Both the position numbers and the translations under genes were made by a program. The notes under the pieces were generated by a model. The model did no database searches. It saw only the letters and a list, made by a program, of their open reading frames with translations, and was not told where the DNA came from. This document shows, piece by piece, positions 14,763 through 23,818 of a stretch of DNA of 33,481 nucleotides; positions within the stretch are counted from its first letter, which is position 1; each line of letters opens with the position of its first letter. This DNA is from a bacterium (GTDB lineage Bacteria > SZUA-182 > DTGQ01), in contig JAILZY010000033.1 of assembly GCA_023512255.1 (NCBI GenBank), positions 1 through 33,481 on the forward strand, in the 5' to 3' direction.

Positions 14763-16130
14763 ATGATCTCATCATACGATCAGGCTATTCAATACCTCTA
14801 TAATCTCCAGCCGATAGGGATCAAGTTTGGCCTTCGTAATACCTTGTCTTTACTGAGCTATTTTGATAATCCGCACCTTAAGATCAGGACCATTCATGTA
14901 GCTGGCACAAACGGGAAAGGCTCGATTTGCTCTATGATCTCTTCGGTGCTCCAGGCTGCTGGATATCGGGTAGGGCTCTACACCTCACCTCATCTGGTGG
15001 ATTTTACCGAGCGCATCATGATAAATGGCCTTCCGATCCCTCAATCCGAGGTGATCCGCCTGAGCGGAGAAATTCGGCAGGCCATCAGTGATGGCGATTT
15101 TCAAGCTGGGCATCCGACCTTTTTCGAGGTGGTTACGGTCATGGCCTTAGTCTATTTTGCCGAGCAGCAGGTTGATTTTGCAGTCATGGAGACCGGGATG
15201 GGAGGAAGGCTTGACGCCACCAATGTCATCCAGCCTCTGGTTGGCATCATTACCACCATTGATTTTGATCATCAGGAGTATCTTGGCCATTCGCTCCTTG
15301 AGATCGCCGGTGAAAAGGCAGGAATAATTAAGCCGGGGATGGCTGTAGTCAGCGGAGTACAGCAGTCGGAGATTATTCAACTCCTGGCCAAGGTCTGCCG
15401 GCAGAGGAATGCCGAGCTGATCCAGGCGCCCTCTGTCTCACCTTCGGTTGTCCGGAAGGTGAGTCAAAGCCTGGGTGGGCAGGAGTTTGAGGTCATCTGG
15501 CCAGTGAGTGGGTCAGATGCTTTGGATGGCAAGTCCTTTTGGCAGCGATTTTTCATCTCCCTAATCGGCAGGCATCAGATTCATAATGCTCTCATAGCCT
15601 TGACGGCTATTCAAACCCTAAGCCGAAGGCTGTCTGGGCAGCAGCAGGGTGGGGAGATATCTTTGTCCCATATCACCCAAGGGCTTGCTTGCGCCAGGTG
15701 GCCAGGCAGGGCACAAGTGTATCCCGGATCGCCTCCGATTATGCTCGATGGAGCTCACAATCCGGCTGGCGCCAGGCAGCTTGCCTTGCTCCTTGAAGAG
15801 CTTGAATTTTCTCGCCTCATTCTTGTCCTTGGCATTATGAAGGACAAAGATATAGGTGGAATATGCCAGGAGCTGGTTCCTCTCGCTGACCGTGTTATTG
15901 TGACCCGACCACGAATTGATCGGGCAGCAAGCGGGCAGGAGATCATAAATGTTTTGGTTTCAAAGGCTCTGGTGGCAGATTGGAAGATGGTCTCTGTGGC
16001 GGCTACTGTCCCTGAAGCCATAATCATGGCCCGCAGCATGGCTGAGGCGGGGGACCTTATTTGCCTGACCGGCTCACTGTATACGGTTGGGGAGGCCAAG
16101 GGATTTTTGGATGCTTTGGATGCACGGTAG
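14763..16130 (+). CDS. folC: Folylpolyglutamate / dihydrofolate synthase
   Basis: This 455-residue Mur-ligase-fold enzyme adds glutamate to folates and usually also joins glutamate to dihydropteroate. The ATP loop GTNGKGS is at 48-54, then TSPHL, METGMGGRLDATN, a DHQEYLG segment, GEKAGIIKPG, the ATP-contacting GRHQIHNALIA and, in the C-terminal domain, DGAHNPAG and TGSLYTVGEA. Length is near the family norm of 420-450. The ribosome site is weak (GAAGAAG). The 3' end overlaps the start of lptD, so they form an operon; accD upstream may be part of it, interrupted by the MITE-like insertion. Confidence 0.95.
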   Translation: MISSYDQAIQYLYNLQPIGIKFGLRNTLSLLSYFDNPHLKIRTIHVAGTNGKGSICSMISSVLQAAGYRVGLYTSPHLVDFTERIMINGLPIPQSEVIRLSGEIRQAISDGDFQAGHPTFFEVVTVMALVYFAEQQVDFAVMETGMGGRLDATNVIQPLVGIITTIDFDHQEYLGHSLLEIAGEKAGIIKPGMAVVSGVQQSEIIQLLAKVCRQRNAELIQAPSVSPSVVRKVSQSLGGQEFEVIWPVSGSDALDGKSFWQRFFISLIGRHQIHNALIALTAIQTLSRRLSGQQQGGEISLSHITQGLACARWPGRAQVYPGSPPIMLDGAHNPAGARQLALLLEELEFSRLILVLGIMKDKDIGGICQELVPLADRVIVTRPRIDRAASGQEIINVLVSKALVADWKMVSVAATVPEAIIMARSMAEAGDLICLTGSLYTVGEAKGFLDALDAR

Positions 16131-18339
16131 GTATGTTTCCCTGGCTGTGATGGTGGCGATTCTTTCCTTTCAAGCTCTTCCCTCCTTCGGAGCAGCAGGT
16201 GGAATCCCCCAAGAGAGCAAAATTTCCATTATGGCCGATCGTCTTGAGTTTGATCATCAGGCAGAGCGGATCAGGGGTGAGGGGAAGATTCAAGTTGACT
16301 TCGCAGATCTGTCATTTACCTGTGGCGAAATCGACTTTTCGATTCCCTCGCGTATACTTTGGGCCCGCAAAGGTGTGCAGCTTTTCCCTGGCCGCGGTTG
16401 GCAACTAGAGAGCGACTCCTTGCGGCTTGATGTTACCTCCAATCTTTTCAGGGTTCAAAACAGCCGTATTTTAGTTGAGCCATCCTATTATTTCACTGCC
16501 GAGACCATTGAGCAAGTTTCGCCAAGGGAAATTATAGCTACTCACGCTGTCTACACCGCCTGTGATCCGAACGATCCGGTTTGGAAAATTTCCTTCTCCC
16601 AGGGAAAAGTTGATATTGGACGCTCAGCCATGCTGAGAAACATTACCTTTCAGATTAAGGATACCCCCGTGCTCTATTTCCCCTATTTCTGGTTTCCGAT
16701 CAATCAGGAGAAAGCACCAGGGTTTTTGATCCCTGATTTTGGCCGATCTAGTGAGTTGGGAAGTTTTGTGCAGAATTATTTTTATCTGCCGCTTTGCGAC
16801 TGGACCGATCTTGGCTTTCCGATCGACTATTTTGAGAAACGGGGAGTCGGTGCCGGACTAGAATACCGCTACTGCCTCACTAGGTCTGATTTTGGCCGTC
16901 TTCGAGCCTATGGAATCTACGATCGGCAAAAAGGACAGGGGCGGGCTGAGGCCGCTCTACAGGTTCAGCAAAGGGTTGCTTCCCACACCCGGGCCGTAGC
17001 TGAGGTGAATGCCCTGAGTGATGATGACTATTATCGGGATTTTCGGCAGGAGATCGGACAGCGCTACAGTCAGAGCCTTGAGTCGCGAGCCTTTGCCGAA
17101 ACCTCCACTGATCCCTGGCAGGTGGAGATTTCAGCCGATCAGGCTACCTATCTCTATGAGGGGCCGAATATCTACTATCGCAGGATGCCGCAGGTCAGCT
17201 TCTCAACCAAGCTCAGGTCTTATGCCCATTTTCCCCTCTTTATGCAGTGGGAGTCCTCTTGGGCAGACCTTGAGATCAGCGACTCCCAATCAAAATCCCT
17301 GATGAAAACACAACGGGTTGACCTTTCTCCCAAAATCTTTACCCCTATCCAAAGGCGGCTCTATACCCTGACCCCTTGGTTAGGCTGTCGAAAAACCCTT
17401 TATTTTCAGACCGATGGACAAAAAGAGGCAAGAAATATCTTTGGCGGCGGCCTGAGCCTTACCGGTCCCAGATTTTGTCGAAGCTTTCCTGGCCGTCTGG
17501 ACCACACCCTTTATCCTCAACTCGACCTGGTCTATGAGACCCTGGACTGGGACAGAAGCCAACAGACAGGGGCAGATAGAGAGGCAGCGGTTTTTGGCCT
17601 CGATCAGCTTGACCGGCTGGGAGAAAATCGACAGCTCTCTCTATCGCTAATTAACTGGGTATGGGAGAAGGAGCCCACAGCAGAAGAAAAAAAAGAGAAG
17701 GGGGAGCCAGCAAACCGCAGCCGCAGCAGCAGCCGGCAAGGCCAGCCGTGGCTGAGTTTGATTCTTCGGCAAAAATATGGCTTTCGGAAAAGTTGCTCGG
17801 CCAAGGATCAGCAGGTCTGGATAAGCCAGGGTAGGGTAGATCGAAGTGAGGGAGTTGAGGCTGGATTTAAAGACTTTGAGCTTGAGGCCTCCTCCTACCC
17901 TTTTTCCCCTGATCGAAGCGGCGGCAGGATGAGCCACTTTGATCTTACCTATAACTATGATGTTGAGGCTGGACAAAATAGGCTGCTAGATTTGCGCTGG
18001 TCGTTTGGCTCCTTGCAGGATTTTTTTGACCTTGGTTGGCGCTACAGCCAGCTTGAAAAAATCGGTGATGGAGGCAGGATCATTCAGGATCAGAGCATCA
18101 GTCTCCTGCAGGCAAATACCCAGTCAGCCTTGCCGCTTTGGGCTTTGCCCCCTTTTCGATGGGTTGGGAAAGTGTCCATCTCCTATGATCTTGAGAGCGG
18201 ATCAGTTGTTGAGAATCAATACAGCCTTATCTGTCGAGGAAGTTGCTGGTCCGCCAGGCTGACTCACATTCAGAGATTTGACGGACAGCGGTGGAATTTT
18301 ACGATCGGTCTTGAATCTTTAGGAGAGCTTGGGTTTTAG
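16111..18339 (+). CDS. lptD: LPS-assembly outer membrane protein LptD
   Basis: About 742 residues from the ATG at 16111. LptD with LptE inserts lipopolysaccharide into the outer leaflet of the outer membrane. A signal sequence is followed by an OstA/LptA-like jelly-roll domain (opening ISIMADRLEFD, with a YTACDPNDPVW segment). The LptD-specific stretch LYFPYFWFPI then GFLIPDFG comes next, followed by a long beta-barrel with alternating aromatic strands ending in FTIGLESLGELGF. I chose 16111 because AAGGG lies eight bases upstream; an in-frame TTG at 16087 and an ATG at 16120 are alternatives. The start overlaps folC by 20 bp. It is the clearest sign of a double-membrane cell. lptE is not in the window. 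Confidence 0.92.
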   Translation: MLWMHGRYVSLAVMVAILSFQALPSFGAAGGIPQESKISIMADRLEFDHQAERIRGEGKIQVDFADLSFTCGEIDFSIPSRILWARKGVQLFPGRGWQLESDSLRLDVTSNLFRVQNSRILVEPSYYFTAETIEQVSPREIIATHAVYTACDPNDPVWKISFSQGKVDIGRSAMLRNITFQIKDTPVLYFPYFWFPINQEKAPGFLIPDFGRSSELGSFVQNYFYLPLCDWTDLGFPIDYFEKRGVGAGLEYRYCLTRSDFGRLRAYGIYDRQKGQGRAEAALQVQQRVASHTRAVAEVNALSDDDYYRDFRQEIGQRYSQSLESRAFAETSTDPWQVEISADQATYLYEGPNIYYRRMPQVSFSTKLRSYAHFPLFMQWESSWADLEISDSQSKSLMKTQRVDLSPKIFTPIQRRLYTLTPWLGCRKTLYFQTDGQKEARNIFGGGLSLTGPRFCRSFPGRLDHTLYPQLDLVYETLDWDRSQQTGADREAAVFGLDQLDRLGENRQLSLSLINWVWEKEPTAEEKKEKGEPANRSRSSSRQGQPWLSLILRQKYGFRKSCSAKDQQVWISQGRVDRSEGVEAGFKDFELEASSYPFSPDRSGGRMSHFDLTYNYDVEAGQNRLLDLRWSFGSLQDFFDLGWRYSQLEKIGDGGRIIQDQSISLLQANTQSALPLWALPPFRWVGKVSISYDLESGSVVENQYSLICRGSCWSARLTHIQRFDGQRWNFTIGLESLGELGF

Positions 18340-18369
18340 GGCTTTTGACTTTCTGTAACCATATTAATT

Positions 18370-18483
18370 GGCTTTTTCGCTAACAAAGTGCGCAATTTTG
18401 GTGACCACACAGGGGGACGTCCCTGTGATTGATAGCGTAATTGATCCGCTGGGCACTTGTGTTACGCACTTAGCGAAAGAACC
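18370..18483 (-). repeat. Second palindromic repeat family, copy D
   Basis: A 114 bp copy in reverse orientation to A-C. Arms are CTTTTTCGCTAACAAAGTGCG on the left (one 20-base core conserved) and CGCACTTAGCGAAAG on the right. The tip hairpin is CACAGGG with CCCTGTG. ATTAAT stands close to both ends (18363-18368 and 18485-18490), a possible target duplication. Confidence 0.8.
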
Positions 18484-18484
18484 G

Positions 18485-18522
18485 ATTAATTCTTGCATAT
18501 TAAATTAATTCTTGCATATTAA
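18485..18522. repeat. 19 bp perfect tandem duplication
   Basis: ATTAATTCTTGCATATTAA occurs at 18485-18503 and again at 18504-18522, directly beside repeat copy D. Confidence 0.95.
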
Positions 18523-18565
18523 TTTTATAAAATAAAAATACCTTGAGAGAGAAGGTTGCCGTAAG

Positions 18566-18606
18566 TTGAAAATCAAGGCTTGAGATCTATTTATCTAATT
18601 AGATAA
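18566..18606 (+). promoter_or_regulatory. Candidate promoter with palindromic operator
   Basis: TTGAAA (18566-18571), a 16 bp spacer and TATTTA (18588-18593) precede the hydrolase gene. A perfect 16 bp palindrome, TTATCTAATTAGATAA (18591-18606), overlaps the -10 box and expected start site, a typical place for a repressor. The binding protein is unknown. Confidence 0.4.
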
Positions 18607-18658
18607 TTTTATTTGAATTTCAATTAAACTGAACCAGTGCCAAGGAAGGATTTTTCAG

Positions 18659-19174
18659 ATGAAGACCGAGGTGATTTTGGTCATTGATATGATTAAGGGA
18701 TTTTTCCAGGAAAATTTCCCTCTCTACGGTGGAGACAAGGTAAGGGAGATCATCCCCTATGTGAGTGAATTTCTCAGGTTGTATTCCCATATTCCGATTA
18801 TCTACCTATGCGACCATCATGCTCCTGATGATAAAGAGTTTCAGATGCTTCCTCCTCACTGCATTGAGGGAACCGAAGAGACAGAGCTCATTGAGGAGTT
18901 GCGGCCCTACCCTGGGATTATAGTACCGAAAACCAGGTTTAATGGTCTTTATCAGACCGATCTTGAGGATATTTTGCGCAAGCTCAAAGTCGATACCGTA
19001 ACCATTATGGGCATCTGCACCGATATCAGTGTTCTTTTTACTGCTGCTGCCCTGCGGGAGCGAGACTATACGGTTAGGGTAGCGGCCCAGGGCGTGGCCT
19101 CTTTCAGTAGCCTTGAAATTCAACACTTTGCCTTGAAACAGATGGACACCATACTTGGTGTAAAGATCATATAA
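18659..19174 (+). CDS. Isochorismatase-family cysteine hydrolase, nicotinamidase-like
   Basis: This 171-residue hydrolase is probably cytoplasmic. The expected triad is visible: D10 (VIDMIKGF), K91 (VPKTRFNG) and C120 (MGICTDISV). A metal-site-like CDHH at 51-54 and PPHCIEG near 65-71 recall nicotinamidases, which release nicotinic acid from nicotinamide for NAD salvage. The exact substrate is inferred; other family members act on isochorismate, carbamoyl groups or biurets. The start has AAGGAAGGA eight bases upstream. It stands alone between lptD and a convergent gene, with a palindromic site upstream suggesting its own regulation. Confidence 0.85.
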   Translation: MKTEVILVIDMIKGFFQENFPLYGGDKVREIIPYVSEFLRLYSHIPIIYLCDHHAPDDKEFQMLPPHCIEGTEETELIEELRPYPGIIVPKTRFNGLYQTDLEDILRKLKVDTVTIMGICTDISVLFTAAALRERDYTVRVAAQGVASFSSLEIQHFALKQMDTILGVKII

Positions 19175-19657
19175 CCGAGATAACCAAAATAAAAAAAACA
19201 GCCGCAAGGCGCAAGAGCTGAAAACAAAGCCTTAAAGAAGCTAGCGGTCTTCAGTCTGCTTGCCTTGCGGCTTGCTCCACAAAGCCTGCTTTGTTTGGCA
19301 GAGCGCCCGGTTTGTACGAGCCTCCCTTACTTCCTTCGGTGCAAAAGAGTGTCTGCCCCACACTTGCAGGAGGGATTTTAACTTATCATCCTTGGGCTAC
19401 CCTGCTATCCTTAAAACCTATATGTGAAACCTATACTATACAACCAACCATAATGAGTTATAACCTTCTAGCCAGATAATTATTTAACTTGTCTATCGCT
19501 ACCTCATTATGTCAAGTTATAAGCCTTTATGGTCAGGCACTTATGGGACTATGGGTCCTTATATTATGCTTGGGCTACCCCCTGCTATCTTTAAAAACCC
19601 ACCTGCTACCTACTACCATGTCCGTATTCTGTCTCACACCCTGTGCGAAAGCTGGCG
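19175..19657. other. Convergent gap without genes
   Basis: Between the hydrolase gene and the GLYG-repeat gene lie 483 bp with no credible gene. An imperfect direct repeat of about 30 bp occurs at 19391-19419 and 19569-19600 (shared core CTTGGGCTACC and TTAAAA). The terminator-like hairpin at 19187-19272 is listed separately. Confidence 0.6.
19187..19272 (-). terminator. Terminator-like hairpin with T-run on the minus strand
   Basis: AGCCGCAAGGC (19200-19210) pairs perfectly with GCCTTGCGGCT (19262-19272), with a long intervening loop. On the minus strand the stem is followed by GTTTTTTTTATTTT. It probably ends the GLYG-repeat transcript, about 390 bases after its stop codon. Confidence 0.5.
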
Positions 19658-20434
19658 CTAAACAACCGGGGTTGTTAGAACCAGATTTATGGTCCCTGTA
19701 TCGACCACCGCACCGCTGCCAAGGTTGATGATAGAATACGTTCCGCCCATAGTCGTGGTTGAGGTTAAAAGCCCATTGATATCAAGTTTAAAGGTCTGGC
19801 TGCCGATGCCTATGCCAGTGCCAGAAACAATAACCTGGCCGTTTAGGGCAACGCCGCTAACCGGTACTGAGACCCCAAGCGTATAATTAGTCAGCAATTG
19901 GGCAGTTCCAGTCAAGGCCTGAGTCAGCGGATCTGCTGCCAGATTAAGGGTCATGGGGCCGGAATAGATATTATTAGACCAAAGCCCCTGCCAGAAACCA
20001 GCCTGCTCGGCAGCCACTGGGGCCGTGGCCGCAGGAGGATTGAACAAGTACGGGAAAAGAGATGTGTACAGCCCGGCTATACCGAGAAACGGGGCGATCT
20101 GCAAGAAGGGCACCTGATAGGTTAGCCCTGATCCTGTATCAATGGTGAAATACATATTTTGCAGTCCAAAGGGACTCATGATTCCACCATAGAGGCCGCC
20201 ATATAGGCCGTATAATCCGCCGTAGAGCCCATAGCCGCCATATAGACCACCATATAGGCCCATCCCATACATCCCATACAGGCCATAGAGCCCGCCGTAG
20301 AGGCCCATCCCATACAAGCCATAGAGCCCACCGTAGAGGCCGCCATAGTAAGCTTTTGTTACTCCGGGAGATAAACTAACCATTAGTAAACAGAGAAAGC
20401 TTATGAGTAAGGTTTTAACTTGAGAAAGTCTCAT
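19658..20434 (-). CDS. Exported GLYG-repeat protein
   Basis: Taken from base 20434 the protein has 258 residues. A signal peptide (cleavage after TKA, residue 28) is followed by about 58 residues built from GLYG, GGLYG, GMYG and GYG units containing only Gly, Tyr, Leu and Met. The remainder (about 115-258) looks like a beta-barrel or beta-sandwich domain opening GFWQGLWSNN and rich in Gly, Thr, Leu and Val. I prefer 20434 over an in-frame ATG 45 bases upstream because GAGGTGG lies just before it and the signal peptide then starts cleanly. Gly/Tyr repeats resemble structural or self-assembling secreted proteins; adhesive or matrix use is inference. No homologue is recognised. Confidence 0.75.
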   Translation of the reverse strand: MRLSQVKTLLISFLCLLMVSLSPGVTKAYYGGLYGGLYGLYGMGLYGGLYGLYGMYGMGLYGGLYGGYGLYGGLYGLYGGLYGGIMSPFGLQNMYFTIDTGSGLTYQVPFLQIAPFLGIAGLYTSLFPYLFNPPAATAPVAAEQAGFWQGLWSNNIYSGPMTLNLAADPLTQALTGTAQLLTNYTLGVSVPVSGVALNGQVIVSGTGIGIGSQTFKLDINGLLTSTTTMGGTYSIINLGSGAVVDTGTINLVLTTPVV

Positions 20435-20480
20435 GATTCCCCACCTCTCTTTCTCCCCCCAAAGACTATCTTGGCTCATT

Positions 20481-20510
20481 TAAGTAACAAGAACTTAAGG
20501 AACAAGAACT
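20481..20510. repeat. 15 bp tandem repeat upstream of the GLYG gene
   Basis: TAAGTAACAAGAACT (20481-20495) is followed by the same 15 bases with one change (20496-20510). It lies 47-76 bp upstream of the GLYG start codon, a position suitable for an activator or repressor, but it may be just one more of the local duplications. Confidence 0.6.
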
Positions 20511-21423
20511 TATTAGGAAATAAGAAAAAAGTTATCTTGCAGAAATTGACTCTTTCGCTCTCTTTCGCTTTTTAAATAGCCGCTCTCACCTCCTAACCCT
20601 CTCTCCTCATCATCAGCATCTATGTCATAAGCACTAGATGAGAAGCAGATAAAAACAGCTCATTTGATCTGCACTTTGGCGATCAGGAGCAAGAAATTAA
20701 ATGCGGTCGGATGTAAAAATCAAAGCGTATTCAAAGCGTCTTTTACGAAGAGATGTCGAGTCTGGAAAACAATGAGTCGTTTTTCACTCAGAGAGCAGAA
20801 GCACGATCAGTTTGTCAGCATGTTCACTTGCGCCCACAGTAGAGACTCTATTAATTACTAGATTTGAGCTTAAAGAGCACGCGCAATAGGGTGAAAGAGG
20901 TGCAGTTTGAGAGCAAAGAAAGCAGCAGCCGCACGCTAAGCTGTTTTTTTGTCCTCATCAGTACAATGTCTCTATATTTTTATTATGTTGATGATATGGA
21001 GTAATTTTTTATTGTCCCATAGGATACTCTCTCCTAAGTTGATGGTTGCCTTTCGATGACCTGTATGGGTGATGGTTAATCTTGTTGACTGTCTGCCTGG
21101 TGAGGCAATCTTTATGCCAGGTGGTGAGGGAGGATTTCTACCTGAGCGGAGGAAGATGATAATCTTATGTTTTTCTTATATAAAATTTTTGGCAGGGAGA
21201 GGAAGATAGCTGGGGTCAAACCGACGGAACTCGATTGATCAGGGTATGGTGTTCATAGAATTTATGAGTAGGTACATAGTTTGTATGGTGGAGATTGCGG
21301 TCAAGCCCTTGACCAGGGATATGCTTTAGTTACAGTGAGATGAAGCTCTGAGGGGAGATTATTAAAGAGCAAAGAGAAATAGTAAAGAGCCGACTGTATA
21401 ACTTTTTGTAAATTCTCTCTAAA
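20511..21423. other. Gene-free stretch between divergent genes
   Basis: No convincing gene is found in these 913 bases. CTCTTTCGCT occurs twice in tandem at 20550-20569. A T7 run at about 20942-20948 follows only a weak stem. A 65-codon frame near 20664 has no ribosome site and no recognisable content. The length is large for this window, so a small RNA is possible, but nothing supports it directly. Confidence 0.5.
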
Positions 21424-21452
21424 TTGACATTGGATCAGGCTTGCTCTATAAT
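21424..21452 (+). promoter_or_regulatory. Perfect sigma-70 promoter
   Basis: TTGACA (21424-21429), a 17 bp spacer and TATAAT (21447-21452), all exact consensus. Expected start near 21459, giving a leader of about 57 bases before the flavoprotein gene. Confidence 0.85.
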
Positions 21453-21515
21453 GGGAGCCTCTGTGGTGAGGGGTGATGAGGGGCTTTTTGTGGTGGAAAT
21501 GAGGAGGAAATTTTT

Positions 21516-22532
21516 ATGGAGCTGAAATATCTCGATAAATTATGGGAAAAGGGGATTCGGTTTCTAGGAACACGCTATGCTATTTTGTGCGGGGCCATGA
21601 CCTGGGTCAGTGAGTCTCGCCTGGTGTCAGCGGTCTCGAATCATGGCTGTTTTGGGGTTTTGGCTGGCGGCAATCTGCCGGTTGAGATGCTTGAGAAGGA
21701 AATTGAGGCCACCCAAGCCCTAACCAGCCAGCCCTTTGGGGTGAATCTGATCACCATCGCCCCCAATTTTGAAAAACACGTTGAGCTGGTTTCTCAAAAG
21801 AGGCTCAGCCACGTAATTTTTGCCGGAGCCATTCCACCGGATAAGGCTATTGCTCAGGTTAAGGCAAGTGGGGCCAAGGTTATCTGCTTTGCCAGCACCT
21901 TAGCCCTGGCTAAAAAGATGATCAAGGCAGGGGCAGATGCCCTTATCATTGAGGGGAATGAGGCCGGAGGGCATATCGGTCCGGTGTCAACTACGGTCCT
22001 GGCCCAGGAGATATTGCTGCACATACAGAAAGTGCCGGTATTCGTAGCTGGCGGAATCGGCACGGGAGAGATGATTGCCCAGTATCTCCTGATGGGAGCC
22101 GCAGGATGCCAGCTAGGCACTCGGTTCGCGGCGGCTGAGGAGTCAATAGCTCATCCACAGTTTAAGAAAAAGCTGATTGACTCAGATGCCCGCGATGCCC
22201 AGCAGACTTATCAGTTTGATCCCTTTCTTCCAGTTGTCCCTGTGCGAGCTATTGTCAATAAGGCCACCAAGAGGTTCAATCAGCTCCAGCTGAACCTTCT
22301 CAGAGAGCTTGAAGAGGGAAAGATTGACCGAAAGAGTGCTCAGATGAAGCTAGAAGAATTCTGGGTCGGAGCTCTGAGGAGCGCGGTGATCGATGGGGAT
22401 GTGGAGAATGGCTCGGTTATGGCCGGACAGAGCGTGGCCTTTGTCAAGGAGGTTCAGCCCGTGCGGGAGATTATCAGAGAGCTGGTCGAGGGAGCAGAAC
22501 GTAAGCTAGCCTCACTGTGGGAGCAAGGTTAA
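21516..22532 (+). CDS. Nitronate monooxygenase / FabK-like flavoprotein
   Basis: This 338-residue FMN-dependent TIM-barrel protein carries the family motif EGNEAGGH at 146-153 with candidate catalytic His153, then AGGIGTG at 178-184 and MGAAGCQLGTRF at 193-204 for phosphate binding. The family includes nitronate monooxygenases, which detoxify alkyl nitronates, and FabK enoyl-ACP reductases of fatty-acid synthesis. The C-terminal GDVENGSVMAGQ segment resembles the FabK-like group, but the activity cannot be settled by eye. The ribosome site GAGGAGG and an exact consensus promoter suggest strong expression. It stands alone and converges on larC. Confidence 0.88.
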   Translation: MELKYLDKLWEKGIRFLGTRYAILCGAMTWVSESRLVSAVSNHGCFGVLAGGNLPVEMLEKEIEATQALTSQPFGVNLITIAPNFEKHVELVSQKRLSHVIFAGAIPPDKAIAQVKASGAKVICFASTLALAKKMIKAGADALIIEGNEAGGHIGPVSTTVLAQEILLHIQKVPVFVAGGIGTGEMIAQYLLMGAAGCQLGTRFAAAEESIAHPQFKKKLIDSDARDAQQTYQFDPFLPVVPVRAIVNKATKRFNQLQLNLLRELEEGKIDRKSAQMKLEEFWVGALRSAVIDGDVENGSVMAGQSVAFVKEVQPVREIIRELVEGAERKLASLWEQG

Positions 22533-22557
22533 GGTAAAAAATGAATTTTAAAGAGTC

Positions 22558-22604
22558 TTAAGAATCGATCCTAAGCCGTTTTAAGAATCCAATCCTAATC
22601 CGTT
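22558..22604. repeat. Tandem duplication over the larC stop codon
   Basis: A 23 bp unit (22558-22580) and a 24 bp unit (22581-22604) are near identical, both opening TTAAGAATC. The second contains the stop and final codons of larC (minus strand). Confidence 0.85.
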
Positions 22605-23794
22605 CGCAGTATATCATCCGATATTGATTTTATGGCCGCTTGGTAGATTTCCTTCAACGGACGATTAGTCTTGAGAGCGATTTTTCGACAGTCTTCGTAT
22701 TCTGGGGAAGCAGTAACAATCTGGCCGTTTAATCTGCCGACCTTGATTTTGAGCGGGCCAAAGGGTGAGGAGACAGAAATTATTTCTCTTGGCAGGGTTT
22801 TTCTCCAGCTCTCTTTGATTCGGATACCTAGGGTTGAGGTTTCTTGAAAGATGACCGAGCACAGCTCATCGATCAGGGAAGTGGGGGCAAGGACGCTGAG
22901 GCGGATAGCTGGCCGGTTTTTTTTCATGATAATGGGAATGAGGGCCACATCCAGGGCTCCGGCTGATAGGAGCCGGGCCATGAGATAATCATAGATTTCC
23001 GGATTTAGGTCGTCAATATCGGTCTCTAGGATCGATATTTGCTCTAAGTGCCACTCAGGGACGCTGCTCCCCATGACTACCCGCAGGAGATTTGGTATCT
23101 GGGCCAGATCCCTGCTTCCAGCGCCATAGCCTGTCTTTTGGATGGATAGGGCGGGCATAGGGCCAAAACCTGAAGCCAGGGTGGAGATGATGGCTGCGCC
23201 CGTAGGGGTAGTGAGCTCCTGGGGGATGCCGGTTGAGTATACCGGGACAGTAGCGAGGAGCTCCAGGGTGGCTGGAGCAGGCACAGGGAGGGTGCCATGT
23301 TGGGTCTGGACAAAGCCGGTACCAAGATTTAGGGGAGATGAGAAAATTTGGTCAATGCCAAGAGCCTTGATTCCCAGCACCGCACCAACGATATCGACCA
23401 CTGAGTCTAAATAGCCAAGCTCATGGAAGTGAACCTCCTCAATGCTCTGGCCGTGAACTTTGGCTTCAGCTCGGGCCAGGGCAGTGAAAATACGAAGGCT
23501 TAAGCCGCGGACCTCCTCTGAAAGAGGGCTGTGCTGAATGAGATCGACAAAATCCTGTAGGGTCCTTCGGGGATGGGAAGATAGATCTGATGATGACTCT
23601 GGCAGGCAAACCTTAATGAGCGTACCGCTAAGACCTGCCCGGGCAACGGATTGCGGCTCAAGGACTAATCCCTTCAGAGGAATGGACCGCAGTTGTTCGC
23701 TCAGCCACTCGATATCAAGCCCCACCTCTTTGAGCGCGCCCAGAATCATATCGCCACTGATACCGCAATAGCAGTCAAAGTAGAGAATTTTCAA
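22595..23794 (-). CDS. larC: Nickel-pincer cofactor nickel-insertion protein LarC
   Basis: This 399-residue protein inserts nickel into the pyridinium bisthiocarboxylate mononucleotide, the last step of the nickel-pincer cofactor first found in lactate racemase. Conserved stretches are YFDCYCGISGDMILGAL at the N-terminus, EVHFHELGYLDSVVDIVG, TPTGAAII, and in the second half ETDIDDLNPEIYDY and TLGIRI. In Lactobacillus plantarum larC is split and read by frameshift; here it is one frame. The start is TTG, well supported by GAGGAG eight bases upstream. It lies 24 bp after larB on the same strand. larE and larA are not in the window. Confidence 0.94.
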   Translation of the reverse strand: MKILYFDCYCGISGDMILGALKEVGLDIEWLSEQLRSIPLKGLVLEPQSVARAGLSGTLIKVCLPESSSDLSSHPRRTLQDFVDLIQHSPLSEEVRGLSLRIFTALARAEAKVHGQSIEEVHFHELGYLDSVVDIVGAVLGIKALGIDQIFSSPLNLGTGFVQTQHGTLPVPAPATLELLATVPVYSTGIPQELTTPTGAAIISTLASGFGPMPALSIQKTGYGAGSRDLAQIPNLLRVVMGSSVPEWHLEQISILETDIDDLNPEIYDYLMARLLSAGALDVALIPIIMKKNRPAIRLSVLAPTSLIDELCSVIFQETSTLGIRIKESWRKTLPREIISVSSPFGPLKIKVGRLNGQIVTASPEYEDCRKIALKTNRPLKEIYQAAIKSISDDILRTD

Positions 23795-23818
23795 GCCTTA
23801 TCTCCTCTTCTTTTGTCT

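Noticed and set aside
20664-20861. 65-codon frame in the gap before the flavoprotein gene
   Set aside because: No ribosome site, no recognisable motif, and composition like the surrounding non-coding DNA.
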